A stretch of DNA of 14,087 nt, taken from assembly GCA_016209665.1 (NCBI GenBank), contig JACQVT010000434.1, forward strand, positions 1 to 14,087, given 5' to 3'. The position numbers were made by a program, and so were the translations under genes. Positions 8,042-14,087 of this stretch are shown here, piece after piece; position 1 is the stretch's first letter; the number at the start of each line of letters is the position of its first letter. Under the pieces are notes generated by a model, which ran no database searches, was not told the DNA's origin, and was given only the letters and a program-made list of their open reading frames with translations. This DNA comes from Planctomycetota bacterium (lineage in GTDB: Bacteria; Planctomycetota; Phycisphaerae; UBA1845; PWPN01).

Positions 8042-9304
8042 GGACGCGTGACACGGCCACCCACTCGACGTGAGCTGCTCGCTCGTGGCTTGGCGGCTAC
8101 ATCGGGCCTGCTGCTGGGCGGCTGTGCGCCTCGCGTTGTTCGGATGACGGATGGAAGGACCGCATCTCACCCGGACTCGCTCGGCAGGCGGGGCAACGTA
8201 CTGCTGGGGTTGTATTCGCGCGAGACGCACGTCGATCCGGTGGCGGCGGTCCGCGAGGCGTGCGGGTGTCTGGACTGGTCGTGGCTGGGCCGCGGCGATT
8301 CGGTGTTCGTCAAGCTGTCGTGCAACTCGGCGTACCCGCATCCGGCGGCGACGTCGCCGCACGCCGTACGGGCGCTGGTGGCGGAGCTTCGCGAGCGGGG
8401 GGCGGGCCGGATCCTCGTCGGGGATCAGGCCGGGGCGGGCTACGTGCGGCTGGCGGCGGGCGAGCGGCGGTTCAGCTCGACCCGCGAGCAGGCGGCGACA
8501 AACGGCCTGCTGGCGGCGATCGAGGAATCGGGGGCGACGCCGCATTTCTTCGACGACCAGGGCTACACGCGAGGATACTTTCAGGCCGAGCTGCCGTTCG
8601 ATCGGCCGGCGTGGCGGGAGCCGCCCCACCTCGCCCGGGTCATCCGCGAGGTGGACCACGTCGTGTACTTGCCGCGGCTCAGCTCGCACGTGCTCGCCGG
8701 CCACACGCACGGGCACAAGCTGGCGGTCGGGTGGCTGCGCGACGACAGCCGCTTCCAGTTCCACTACGAGGCGGCGACGTTCCACGAGAAGTTCGTCGAG
8801 ATCAATTACGCACGCGAGCTGTGCGACCGCCGGCGCCTCGTACTGACGTTCGCCGAGCAGGCCCTGCTGACGGTCGGCCCGCATCGGGGCAGCGTCGCCC
8901 GGCCGGACTCCTGGATCGTGATCACCTCGGCCGACCTGGCGAACCACGACCTGGCGGCGACGGCGATGCTGACGTGGCTCGACCGCGTGACCCCGCCTTC
9001 GGGTCTGCACGTGGTCCCCCCGCCGTACGGCATCGCCACCAACTTGTGCAACTGGCTGTACCTCTCGTCGATGGTGCCGCGACAGACGGGCATCCCGTGG
9101 GGAAGGCCCGATTCCTGGCACTATCAGCCGCTGGCAGTGCAGCGCTATCGTGAGGGGCTCGCCTGCGACCGCGTGTTGACGCACGCCTATCGACTCGGGG
9201 GCGGCCGGCCGAGCCGCGTCGACGTTCGCATCGCGGGGTCCGAGCCGGCGGCCGGATTGCGGTCTTTCCTCGGCACCTGGAGCGGCGGCGTGCTGCATGT
9301 GTAA
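7973..9304 (+). CDS. DUF362-domain protein with Tat/lipoprotein-like signal, N-terminus fused to hicA remnant
   Basis: The open frame is 443 residues. Residues 1-23 derive from hicA. From residue 31, 'TRRELLARGLAATSGLLLGG' plus Cys51 combines a twin-arginine-like RR with the lipobox LGGC, so the mature protein is probably an exported lipoprotein. A GTG at 8048 (codon 26), with GAGGG four bases upstream, would give a start that omits the hicA part and is probably the original one. The body (about residues 110-350) follows the DUF362 pattern: 'VFVKLSCNSAYPHPAATSP', 'ILVGDQAGAG' and 'HVVYLPRL...HTHGHKLAVGWLRDDSR'. DUF362 proteins are often tied to redox or iron-sulfur contexts, but their reaction is unknown. 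The ferredoxin CxxC cluster found in some members is not present. Which start is used cannot be decided from sequence. Confidence 0.75.
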   Translation: MSEKLPSVKPREVARALMKAGFEGRVTRPPTRRELLARGLAATSGLLLGGCAPRVVRMTDGRTASHPDSLGRRGNVLLGLYSRETHVDPVAAVREACGCLDWSWLGRGDSVFVKLSCNSAYPHPAATSPHAVRALVAELRERGAGRILVGDQAGAGYVRLAAGERRFSSTREQAATNGLLAAIEESGATPHFFDDQGYTRGYFQAELPFDRPAWREPPHLARVIREVDHVVYLPRLSSHVLAGHTHGHKLAVGWLRDDSRFQFHYEAATFHEKFVEINYARELCDRRRLVLTFAEQALLTVGPHRGSVARPDSWIVITSADLANHDLAATAMLTWLDRVTPPSGLHVVPPPYGIATNLCNWLYLSSMVPRQTGIPWGRPDSWHYQPLAVQRYREGLACDRVLTHAYRLGGGRPSRVDVRIAGSEPAAGLRSFLGTWSGGVLHV

Positions 9305-9321
9305 CCACGTGTCACCACCCT

Positions 9322-9377
9322 TTTCCGAACCGCGCCCGTCTGAAGCTCTTTCCGAACCGCGCCCGTCAGGAAGCGGT
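9322..9377. repeat. duplicated TTTCCGAACCGCGCCCGTC element with hairpin
   Basis: The 19-mer TTTCCGAACCGCGCCCGTC occurs at 9322-9340 and again at 9349-9367, offset by 27 bases, each followed by a related GAAGC tail. The second copy can form a 5-bp hairpin, ACCGC (9356-9360) with GCGGT (9373-9377). The reverse reading repeats 'DGRGSE', consistent with a family of dispersed intergenic repeats. Genome copy number cannot be judged here. Confidence 0.65.
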
Positions 9378-9490
9378 CTTTGCGAGCGGACGTCATGCTT
9401 TACCCCCCTGCTACCAGAACCCACTTGCCTGGCCTTGTCCCCACGGGGCCAGCGACGGTTGAAACCGGAGCAACCGGCGTGCCGATGCGG

Positions 9491-9517
9491 GCGTGGCCGG
9501 GGACCTCCCGGCCACGC
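9491..9517. terminator. 11-bp perfect hairpin between converging transcripts
   Basis: GCGTGGCCGGG (9491-9501) and CCCGGCCACGC (9507-9517) pair perfectly around the 5-base loop GACCT. It lies between the end of the DUF362 gene and the end of the radical SAM cassette, where a shared terminator is expected. No T-run follows on either strand, so it may instead be a transcript-end stabiliser. Confidence 0.4.
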
Positions 9518-9612
9518 GCGATCTTACCGGTCCACGCGACTAAACGAGTCGATTATAGGCATTGTGGTGGGCACGATCCCCGCCCCCGCCTTTGCCCCGG
9601 GCCGGGGAAGAT

Positions 9613-9918
9613 TCACCAGCCGGTGCTGTCGGATACCGACTCCCAGTCCGGGAAGGGGACCGGATCGCCCCACAGGGTTTCGGGCGTTGCCGGCACGCCG
9701 AGTGTCGTGGATTCCTCGCCGCCGAGCAGTCGGACGACCTCCTCCGGCAGGGTCGCCGGCTTCTCCCAGCCCGGCAGGTCGCATTTGGCCCCGGCCGTCA
9801 GGGCAAACCCGGCGGCCGAGAGAAGGAGCGTCACCAGCGGATTGGGTCGCATCGGCCGGACGTTGCCCGTCGGGCCGGGTCGAAGTTGCGGTTGTCGGTC
9901 AGGTTCTGGCGTATTCAT
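9613..9918 (-). CDS. small protein with hydrophobic segment, last gene of the radical SAM cassette
   Basis: This is a 101-residue protein I do not recognise. The start is the ATG at 9918, with GAGGAG about eight bases upstream; it overlaps the end of the radical SAM gene by 20 bases, implying coupled translation. A Pro/Arg-rich N-terminus (residues 1-26) precedes a hydrophobic segment, 'PLVTLLLSAAGFALTAGA', then 'KCDLPGWEKPA'. The rest is acidic and Pro/Trp-rich, ending 'DWESVSDSTGW'. The segment could be a membrane anchor or a signal peptide. An inner ATG at 9852 would give a tidier signal peptide but has no ribosome site. Its only Cys is next to the hydrophobic end, but Lys at -1 breaks the lipobox. 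Being downstream of a SPASM enzyme, it could be a substrate or partner; this is inference. Confidence 0.65.
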   Translation of the reverse strand: MNTPEPDRQPQLRPGPTGNVRPMRPNPLVTLLLSAAGFALTAGAKCDLPGWEKPATLPEEVVRLLGGEESTTLGVPATPETLWGDPVPFPDWESVSDSTGW

Positions 9919-11008
9919 GTTCAGTCTCCTCAGATGATCGCGTGCAGGGACGAAAGAGCATGGTCTCCTGCATGATCCTTGCGGTCTCATTCAGACAGGC
10001 CTGGTTCCAGGCGCACAGCAGGCCGTCGGGCCTGCCGACGTCGCCGGTACGAACGTAATTGGCGCAGCGGCAGAACGTGTTGCACATGGCCAGCATGGCG
10101 CATCCGTGACAGGCTCGCTCGTTGCGGCCGGGTGGCTCCGCGACGTGGAGGAAATCGTCCCCGTCCATGACGCTGCCGGGCAGGGCCATCGGATTGCCGG
10201 GCGCATCGTCGCCGACCAGCCGCTCGCACGGGTACATTCGCCCGGACGGTGCGACCGCCAGCTCGCCCCGTCCGAAGCCGCACCGCGTGGCGCGGCGGCC
10301 GGGCAGGCGGGCGAGCTGAAGCAGCTTCTCGTCGAACCATCCGATGGCCAACCGGGGCAGACCGGCCCGCCAGATTTCGGCACAGCGGGCGATGGCCCGC
10401 TCGAGTTGCCGAACGTCCCGGTCGTTCCATTCCGCCCACACGTCCAGCGTCGGTTCGATCCGCGTCACGCCTGCCCGCTGCAGGAACTCGATGTTCTCCG
10501 GCAACAGGTCGACGCTGTCCGGCCGGACGACCATGGCCACGCGGAACTTCTTGCCCGCCCCCAGCAGCCGACGGATGGTGGCCAGGACCGTCTGCGAGCT
10601 GCCCCGGCCGCCCGCGAACCGGCGGTGGCGATCCTGGACGGCGGGCATCCCATCGCAACTGATGGCCAGGTTGAGATCGGGGCGGGTCATGACCGACCAG
10701 GCCCGCGGATGAGTGACGGTCCCGTTGGTGGTCATGCTCAGGGCCAGTTTCAGGCCCGCCGCCGTGGTCCGCGATCGGGCGTACTCGATGAGTCGCTCGG
10801 TGAGTTCGGCCTCCAGCAGCGGTTCACCGCCGAAAAAGCCGAGGTCCAGCGTGCCGCCCGGTGACACCGAAGCGATGGCCCGATCGATGGCCTTGAGGGC
10901 AATCGGCTCGGGCATCGTTCGGGCCACCTTGCCGCCGGCGTAGCAGTAGGTGCACCGCATGTTGCAGTTGTGCGTGATCGTCAGTACCAGACCGTAGTGA
11001 TCGAACAT
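9899..11008 (-). CDS. radical SAM/SPASM domain protein, putative peptide or protein maturase
   Basis: This 369-residue enzyme should cleave S-adenosylmethionine to a radical at a [4Fe-4S] cluster held by Cys15, Cys19 and Cys22 (CNMRCTYC). The GGEP-like motif is 'FFGGEPL' (58-64), with 'TTNGT' (93-97) and 'ISCDG' (116-120) following. The C-terminal SPASM pattern is complete: Cys243, Gly256-x4-Cys261, Cys300-x2-Cys303-x5-Cys309-x3-Cys313, then Cys332. It should therefore bind auxiliary clusters, as do anaerobic sulfatase maturases and RiPP-modifying enzymes. I see no clear N-terminal peptide-recognition (RRE) domain. The start at 11008, with GGAGG about eight bases upstream, is preferred over an upstream ATG at 11053. 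It lies between two 101-residue proteins with hydrophobic segments, and no sulfatase is adjacent, so a peptide-modifying role is favoured. The substrate is unknown. Confidence 0.88.
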   Translation of the reverse strand: MFDHYGLVLTITHNCNMRCTYCYAGGKVARTMPEPIALKAIDRAIASVSPGGTLDLGFFGGEPLLEAELTERLIEYARSRTTAAGLKLALSMTTNGTVTHPRAWSVMTRPDLNLAISCDGMPAVQDRHRRFAGGRGSSQTVLATIRRLLGAGKKFRVAMVVRPDSVDLLPENIEFLQRAGVTRIEPTLDVWAEWNDRDVRQLERAIARCAEIWRAGLPRLAIGWFDEKLLQLARLPGRRATRCGFGRGELAVAPSGRMYPCERLVGDDAPGNPMALPGSVMDGDDFLHVAEPPGRNERACHGCAMLAMCNTFCRCANYVRTGDVGRPDGLLCAWNQACLNETARIMQETMLFRPCTRSSEETEHEYART

Positions 11009-11059
11009 CGCCGGTCCTCCCGCAGCAACGGTGCAGCCGTGTCTCCGTCGCATCGCCGG

Positions 11060-11365
11060 TCACTGCATGATGAAGTCACTGAAGTCGTTGGCGACGGCCT
11101 CCATGGTGTCGCTGCGATACTGGGCCACGCCCTGGATCACGTTGGTCGGGTCGTAGTAGGTGGTCGGGTAGGCGGGCAGCCCCAACGCGCTCGTGTACCA
11201 CGGGTTCACCAGCCCGCCCCAACTGGCGATGTTGGCGGGGTCGATGAGTCCGCCGGCGGTTTCGTCGCAGCCGGCGGTCCCCACCAGGGCCGCGATCCCC
11301 ACGAGCGCCAACAGAACCACCGATACCGGACCCGGAACGACCGGGTTGCGTAGATCAGACGACAT
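11060..11365 (-). CDS. small lipoprotein-like protein, first gene of the radical SAM cassette
   Basis: This is a 101-residue protein of unknown family. The ATG at 11365 has AGGAGG six bases upstream; a second ATG at 11370 is out of frame and too close to that site. A hydrophobic segment, 'VSVVLLALVGIAALVGTAG', ends at Cys33, giving a plausible though imperfect lipobox (TAGC). The mature part has few charges and is rich in Tyr, Trp, Pro and Gly ('ASWGGLVNPWYTSALGLPAY', 'PTTYYDP'), ending in a more polar 'DTMEAVANDFSDFIMQ'. It starts 51 bases before the radical SAM gene on the same strand. It may be the substrate modified by that enzyme, or a lipoprotein that works with it. The mature part has no Cys beyond the lipobox one, which argues against thioether crosslinks. 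Confidence 0.7.
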   Translation of the reverse strand: MSSDLRNPVVPGPVSVVLLALVGIAALVGTAGCDETAGGLIDPANIASWGGLVNPWYTSALGLPAYPTTYYDPTNVIQGVAQYRSDTMEAVANDFSDFIMQ

Positions 11366-11400
11366 GGCATACCTCCTCTGGTTTGATAACCCTTGCTCTC

Positions 11401-11421
11401 GGCCCCGCCCCTTGCGGGGCC
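11401..11421 (-). terminator. 8-bp GC hairpin between hemA and the radical SAM cassette
   Basis: GGCCCCGC (11401-11408) and GCGGGGCC (11414-11421) pair perfectly around a 5-base loop. On the reverse strand it lies after hemA and 22 bases before the ribosome site of the small lipoprotein gene. It could end the hemA transcript or be leader structure. No T-run follows. The rest of 11366-11641 shows no gene. Confidence 0.3.
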
Positions 11422-11641
11422 CTCGCCGGGGAGGATCAGCAGATGGTGTGCCAACCAGGTCATTAGATATGTCAGTCGTAAAAGGCTGTTATCGCCCCTG
11501 CCCTGGCGGGTCTCTTCCATGGCGGGCGGCCGGACGGGGAAATTTGCCCAGCGATTCCGTACCCAGGTGGGGAAATCCGTCCGTCGGAAGCAAGTCGCGG
11601 GGAATGCCGGGTCGGTGCCCCTGGGTTCAGGACGCGGGCTC

Positions 11642-12976
11642 CTACGAACCGTCGGTGGGACCCTGCTCCGCCGGCGGTGCAGCCTTGGCCTCCTCCTCGT
11701 GGAGGTCGAACAGCGTGCGGAGCATGTCGGCGTAGATGCGGGTGGTGCCGTTGTCGGCGTGGTTGTTGAGCAGGTGGATGGGGTTGTGCAGTAGTTTTTG
11801 CGTGACCCGGTGGAGCATCTGTTGGATCAACTCGCGGTCGCGCTGCGAGGGGGCGGTGAGCTTGGGCAGAATACGGGCGAACTCCTGATCGCCCACGGTC
11901 TGAAAGTGGCGGCGGAGGGTGGCGACGAGCGGGCCGAGGTCCTGGCGATCCTGGGTGCGGACGTACTGGAGCACCTCGGCCTCGACAATCTCCTGGGCGC
12001 GGCCGATGGCCTGGCGCCGCTGGGCGAGGTTGGCCTCGGTCACCTGCTGCAAGTCGTCGATGTTATACAGGAAGACGCTGTCGTCTTCGCCGACGGCCGC
12101 CTCGATGTCGCGGGGCACGGCAATGTCGATCAGCAGGATCGCCCGGTAGCCGCGTCGCCTGGGGATGGGCTTGAACTGGGCGGCGGTCAGGATCGGTTCG
12201 TGCGAACCGGTGGAACTGATGAGGATGTCGACGTCGGCCAGGCGGTCGATCCACTGGGCGTAAGGGACGACCTCGGCCGGCACACCGTGGCGCCGGCGGA
12301 TCTTGTCCGCCAACTCGGCGGCCCGGGCGTCGGTGCGGTTGGTGACCCACAGGCGGCCCGGCTTGGTCTCCAGCAGGTGCACGAGCGTCAGTTCGCCCAT
12401 CTTGCCGGCGCCGACGATCATGGCCGTCTTGTCGTCGAAGCGGGAGAAGATCTGCCGGGCAAGATCGACCGCGGTGCTGCCGACGCTCAGCCGGCCCGCG
12501 GTGATGCCGGTCGAGTGCACACACTTGGCAACGCGGAACGCCCGTTGAAACAGGTCATTCAGCGTCCTGCCCACCGTGCCGGCGGCCTGGGCCTGCTCGA
12601 ACGCCGTCTTCACCTGGCCCAGAATCTGCGTCTCGCCGATGACCATCGAGTCGAGCGAGCCGGCCACGCGGAACAGATGCCGCACCGCTTCGACGTCCTC
12701 GAAACTGTACAGGCCCGAGGCGAACGTCGAGGCGGGCACGCCGTGGCAGCGGCCGATGAACTCCATCACCTCGGCGATGCGGGGCTGGCCGTGCACTGGG
12801 CGGGCGACGTACAGCTCGAGGCGGTTGCAGGTCGAGACGAGCACGCACTCGGCGGCGGGGAACGCCTCGCGGAACTGGGCGAGGGCGCGAGCGGCGGCGG
12901 CCTCGTCGAACGCGATGCGTTCCCGCATCTCGACGGGGGCGGAGCGATGGTTGCAGCCGACGACGAGCGTTCTCAT
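11642..12976 (-). CDS. hemA: glutamyl-tRNA reductase
   Basis: This 444-residue enzyme reduces glutamyl-tRNA(Glu) to glutamate-1-semialdehyde with NADPH, the first committed step of the C5 tetrapyrrole pathway. The N-terminal catalytic domain shows 'VGCNHRSAPVEMRE' and the nucleophile Cys50 in STCNRLELY, then His100 in 'VRHLFRVAGSLDSMVIGE'. The NADP-binding domain carries GAGKMG (189-194) and 'VTNRT'. The C-terminal helical dimerisation domain runs to about residue 425, with a short polar tail. Length is usual for the family. The start at 12976 overlaps the upstream gene's stop as ATGA; the frame is open far upstream, but that part is only a shadow of the membrane-protein gene. No ribosome site is obvious, so translation is probably coupled. 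The unit joins heme synthesis with a CcsA/HemX-like protein, similar to the hemAX arrangement in Bacillus but with reversed order. Confidence 0.96.
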   Translation of the reverse strand: MRTLVVGCNHRSAPVEMRERIAFDEAAAARALAQFREAFPAAECVLVSTCNRLELYVARPVHGQPRIAEVMEFIGRCHGVPASTFASGLYSFEDVEAVRHLFRVAGSLDSMVIGETQILGQVKTAFEQAQAAGTVGRTLNDLFQRAFRVAKCVHSTGITAGRLSVGSTAVDLARQIFSRFDDKTAMIVGAGKMGELTLVHLLETKPGRLWVTNRTDARAAELADKIRRRHGVPAEVVPYAQWIDRLADVDILISSTGSHEPILTAAQFKPIPRRRGYRAILLIDIAVPRDIEAAVGEDDSVFLYNIDDLQQVTEANLAQRRQAIGRAQEIVEAEVLQYVRTQDRQDLGPLVATLRRHFQTVGDQEFARILPKLTAPSQRDRELIQQMLHRVTQKLLHNPIHLLNNHADNGTTRIYADMLRTLFDLHEEEAKAAPPAEQGPTDGS

Positions 12977-13797
12977 TGGTGCAGCCGCGATGAAAACTCC
13001 CGGACAAAGAACACGACGACGATCAGGCCGAGACCGTAGGTCGACAAGACGGCCGCCCGGCGGCCGCGGATGTGCGGGCCCCGCAACGACGCCGCGCACA
13101 GATACGCGTACACCGCCCAGGCCACAGCGGACAGGAGGAACGTCAGGTCGAGATACCAGGCGGTGTGGCTCAGGTCCGGCCGGTGGGCCACGCCGTACAG
13201 GCCGGTCAGGATACCGTAGGTGAACAGGGGGAAGCCCAGCAGCGGCATCCAGCGGCCGAACCGTTCCAGCGATTCCAGCGGGGCCACCGAACCGACCAGC
13301 GACGTGCCGCGCTTGCGGCGCAACATGCGGTTGACCAGCAGGTACGCGACCCCGGCCACCCCGCCCGCGATAAAGAACGTTGCGCTGAGCGAGAACGCCA
13401 GGGCGTGGCTGATGAACCAGGGGCGGTGGGTCATGTCCGCCCGCGGCGCGTTGGTGGTCGCGGCCCCGGTGAAGCTTACCGCCGCCGCCACCAGGAACAG
13501 GAACCCATCCAGGCCTTTGAGCGACGCCGAGAAGTGTGTGCCGAGACCCACGAGGCCAATCAGGCCGGCGAGCAGCACGGCGGCCGAGAAATCGTTCTGC
13601 AGGGCCCCGACGGCCCCGAGCCCGGCGACCGCACGCAAGAGGTGGGCAGCGCCAACGGCAATGGCGACCAAAGCGGCCACGCGAAGCAGCGAACCCGCCC
13701 ACTTCACGTGCTGGCGGAAACCCAGATACGAGCCGATGGCCGCCAAGCCGAAGCCGATGCCGCCGATGATCGAGATCGCGATGTGTCCGCTCATCAT
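12973..13797 (-). CDS. CcsA/HemX-like cytochrome c assembly membrane protein
   Basis: This 274-residue integral membrane protein has about eight hydrophobic segments (roughly 6-24, 38-58, 72-90, 96-112, 128-155, 184-205, 216-236, 248-266). It matches the cytochrome c assembly family (CcsA/CcmC/HemX) in 'RPWFISHALAFSLSATFFIA' (His131 as possible heme ligand), the loop 'PLESLERFGRWMPLLGF', and the 'TAWYLDLTFLLSAVAWAVYA' segment. True CcsA is often longer and has a WWD tryptophan-rich loop, which I do not see. HemX, which influences HemA levels in Bacillus, has this length and gene neighbourhood, so a HemX-like role is equally likely. The ATG at 13797 overlaps the upstream stop as ATGA (a second ATG follows at 13794), and its own stop overlaps the hemA start. 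Cotranslation of all three genes is likely. Confidence 0.8.
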   Translation of the reverse strand: MMSGHIAISIIGGIGFGLAAIGSYLGFRQHVKWAGSLLRVAALVAIAVGAAHLLRAVAGLGAVGALQNDFSAAVLLAGLIGLVGLGTHFSASLKGLDGFLFLVAAAVSFTGAATTNAPRADMTHRPWFISHALAFSLSATFFIAGGVAGVAYLLVNRMLRRKRGTSLVGSVAPLESLERFGRWMPLLGFPLFTYGILTGLYGVAHRPDLSHTAWYLDLTFLLSAVAWAVYAYLCAASLRGPHIRGRRAAVLSTYGLGLIVVVFFVREFSSRLHQ

Positions 13798-14087
13798 GTC
13801 TCGGTGTCTCGCGGCCCCGTTTCCAGCCGATGCCGCAGTACCCGCTCGAACCAGTCCCGCCAAGCGTCGCGGCCGCGGCTCGCGATCAACTTGATCGAGC
13901 ACTCGGCACACAGCGTCGCCAGGATCTCGCGGCGAACCGCCCGGTCGGGCACCCGTTCGCGGACGATCCTCCTGGCCTGCTTCAACTCCGCCACCAGGAT
14001 ACCCAATTCCGGGCCGAAGTGGGATTGCAGCCGGTCGCGGAGCAGGGCGGCCAACTGCGGACCGGCCCCACCGGTCCCGACGGCCAC
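13794..14087 (-). CDS. precorrin-2 dehydrogenase / siroheme synthase-type protein, C-terminal part (cut by window end)
   Basis: Only the last 97 codons are in the window; the gene continues past 14087. The visible part matches the middle and C-terminal portions of the SirC/CysG-N/Met8 family: 'VAVGTGGAGPQLAALLRDRL' corresponds to the conserved 'iSTgGkSP' region, followed by 'ELGILVAELKQARRIVRERV' and a basic helical end. This family oxidises precorrin-2 to sirohydrochlorin with NAD, and some members also insert iron to give siroheme. The usual Ser of STGG is Gly here. The full protein is usually about 200-220 residues. The first visible codon is GTG, but it lies inside the family's domain, so it is not the start. 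It leads the unit that includes the CcsA/HemX-like gene and hemA. Confidence 0.8.
   Translation of the reverse strand: MAVGTGGAGPQLAALLRDRLQSHFGPELGILVAELKQARRIVRERVPDRAVRREILATLCAECSIKLIASRGRDAWRDWFERVLRHRLETGPRDTET

Larger units (their letters stand above)
9305..9612. other. spacer between converging genes with repeats and a strong hairpin
   Basis: This 308-base stretch holds a duplicated 19-mer with an adjoining small hairpin (9322-9377) and an 11-bp perfect hairpin (9491-9517). I see no gene. Frames that cross it in reverse read 'PLPDGRGSE', a string I recall as a frequent spurious peptide from dispersed repeats in high-GC genomes. Confidence 0.55.

Noticed and set aside
7991..9424. 477-codon reverse frame opposite the DUF362 gene
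   Set aside because: Its sequence is Arg-rich without motifs and begins in the DGRGSE repeat; the forward frame has the lipobox and DUF362 motifs.
10106..10864. 252-codon forward frame opposite the radical SAM gene
   Set aside because: Antisense to a frame with complete radical SAM and SPASM cysteine motifs.
12977..13702. Upstream extension of the hemA frame by 242 codons
   Set aside because: It is a shadow of the membrane-protein gene; HemA family sequence begins exactly at the ATG at 12976.
1..14087. tRNA, rRNA, transposase or integrase genes marking a mobile element
   Set aside because: None was seen on either strand; the toxin-antitoxin pairs alone do not show a mobile island.

Overview
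The window is GC-rich bacterial DNA that reads most like a member of the Planctomycetota, possibly of the Phycisphaerae type. The evidence is a DUF1559/H-X9-DG-style prepilin-like protein, large secreted glycine-rich and TPR proteins, long spacers, and dispersed hairpin repeats. Read in reverse, two of these repeats spell 'GTGILPV' and 'DGRGSE', strings I recall from spurious hypothetical proteins of Planctomycetota, Verrucomicrobiota and similar high-GC genomes. The phylum is an inference; no rRNA or tRNA gene is visible.

Left part (1-4669): a forward type IV pilin-like/pseudopilin gene (232-1167) converges on a reverse two-gene unit. That unit encodes an exported TPR-like protein (4669-3218) and, 39 bases later, an exported protein with a Cys-rich head and a very Gly-rich repeat body (3178-1370). 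A spacer of about 1.17 kb follows, holding hairpins and a tandem palindromic repeat array but no credible gene.

Middle (5839-9304, forward): a complete xylose isomerase gene (xylA), an intact hicB-hicA toxin-antitoxin pair, then a second hicBA pair that is broken. In the second pair hicB carries an internal stop and hicA keeps only about 23 codons. Those codons run in frame into a DUF362 protein with a Tat/lipoprotein-like signal.

Right part, all reverse. A candidate peptide- or protein-modification cassette (11365-9613) comprises a small lipoprotein-like protein, a radical SAM/SPASM enzyme with a full set of cluster cysteines, and a second small protein with a hydrophobic segment. Both small proteins are 101 residues. 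Upstream of it lies a tetrapyrrole/cytochrome unit with ATGA overlaps: precorrin-2 dehydrogenase (partial, cut by the window edge), a CcsA/HemX-like membrane protein, and hemA (glutamyl-tRNA reductase). This unit links the first committed step of tetrapyrrole synthesis with the siroheme branch and probably with cytochrome c assembly.

The best candidates for something undescribed are the radical SAM cassette, the modular Gly-rich exported protein with its TPR partner, and the hicA-DUF362 junction.
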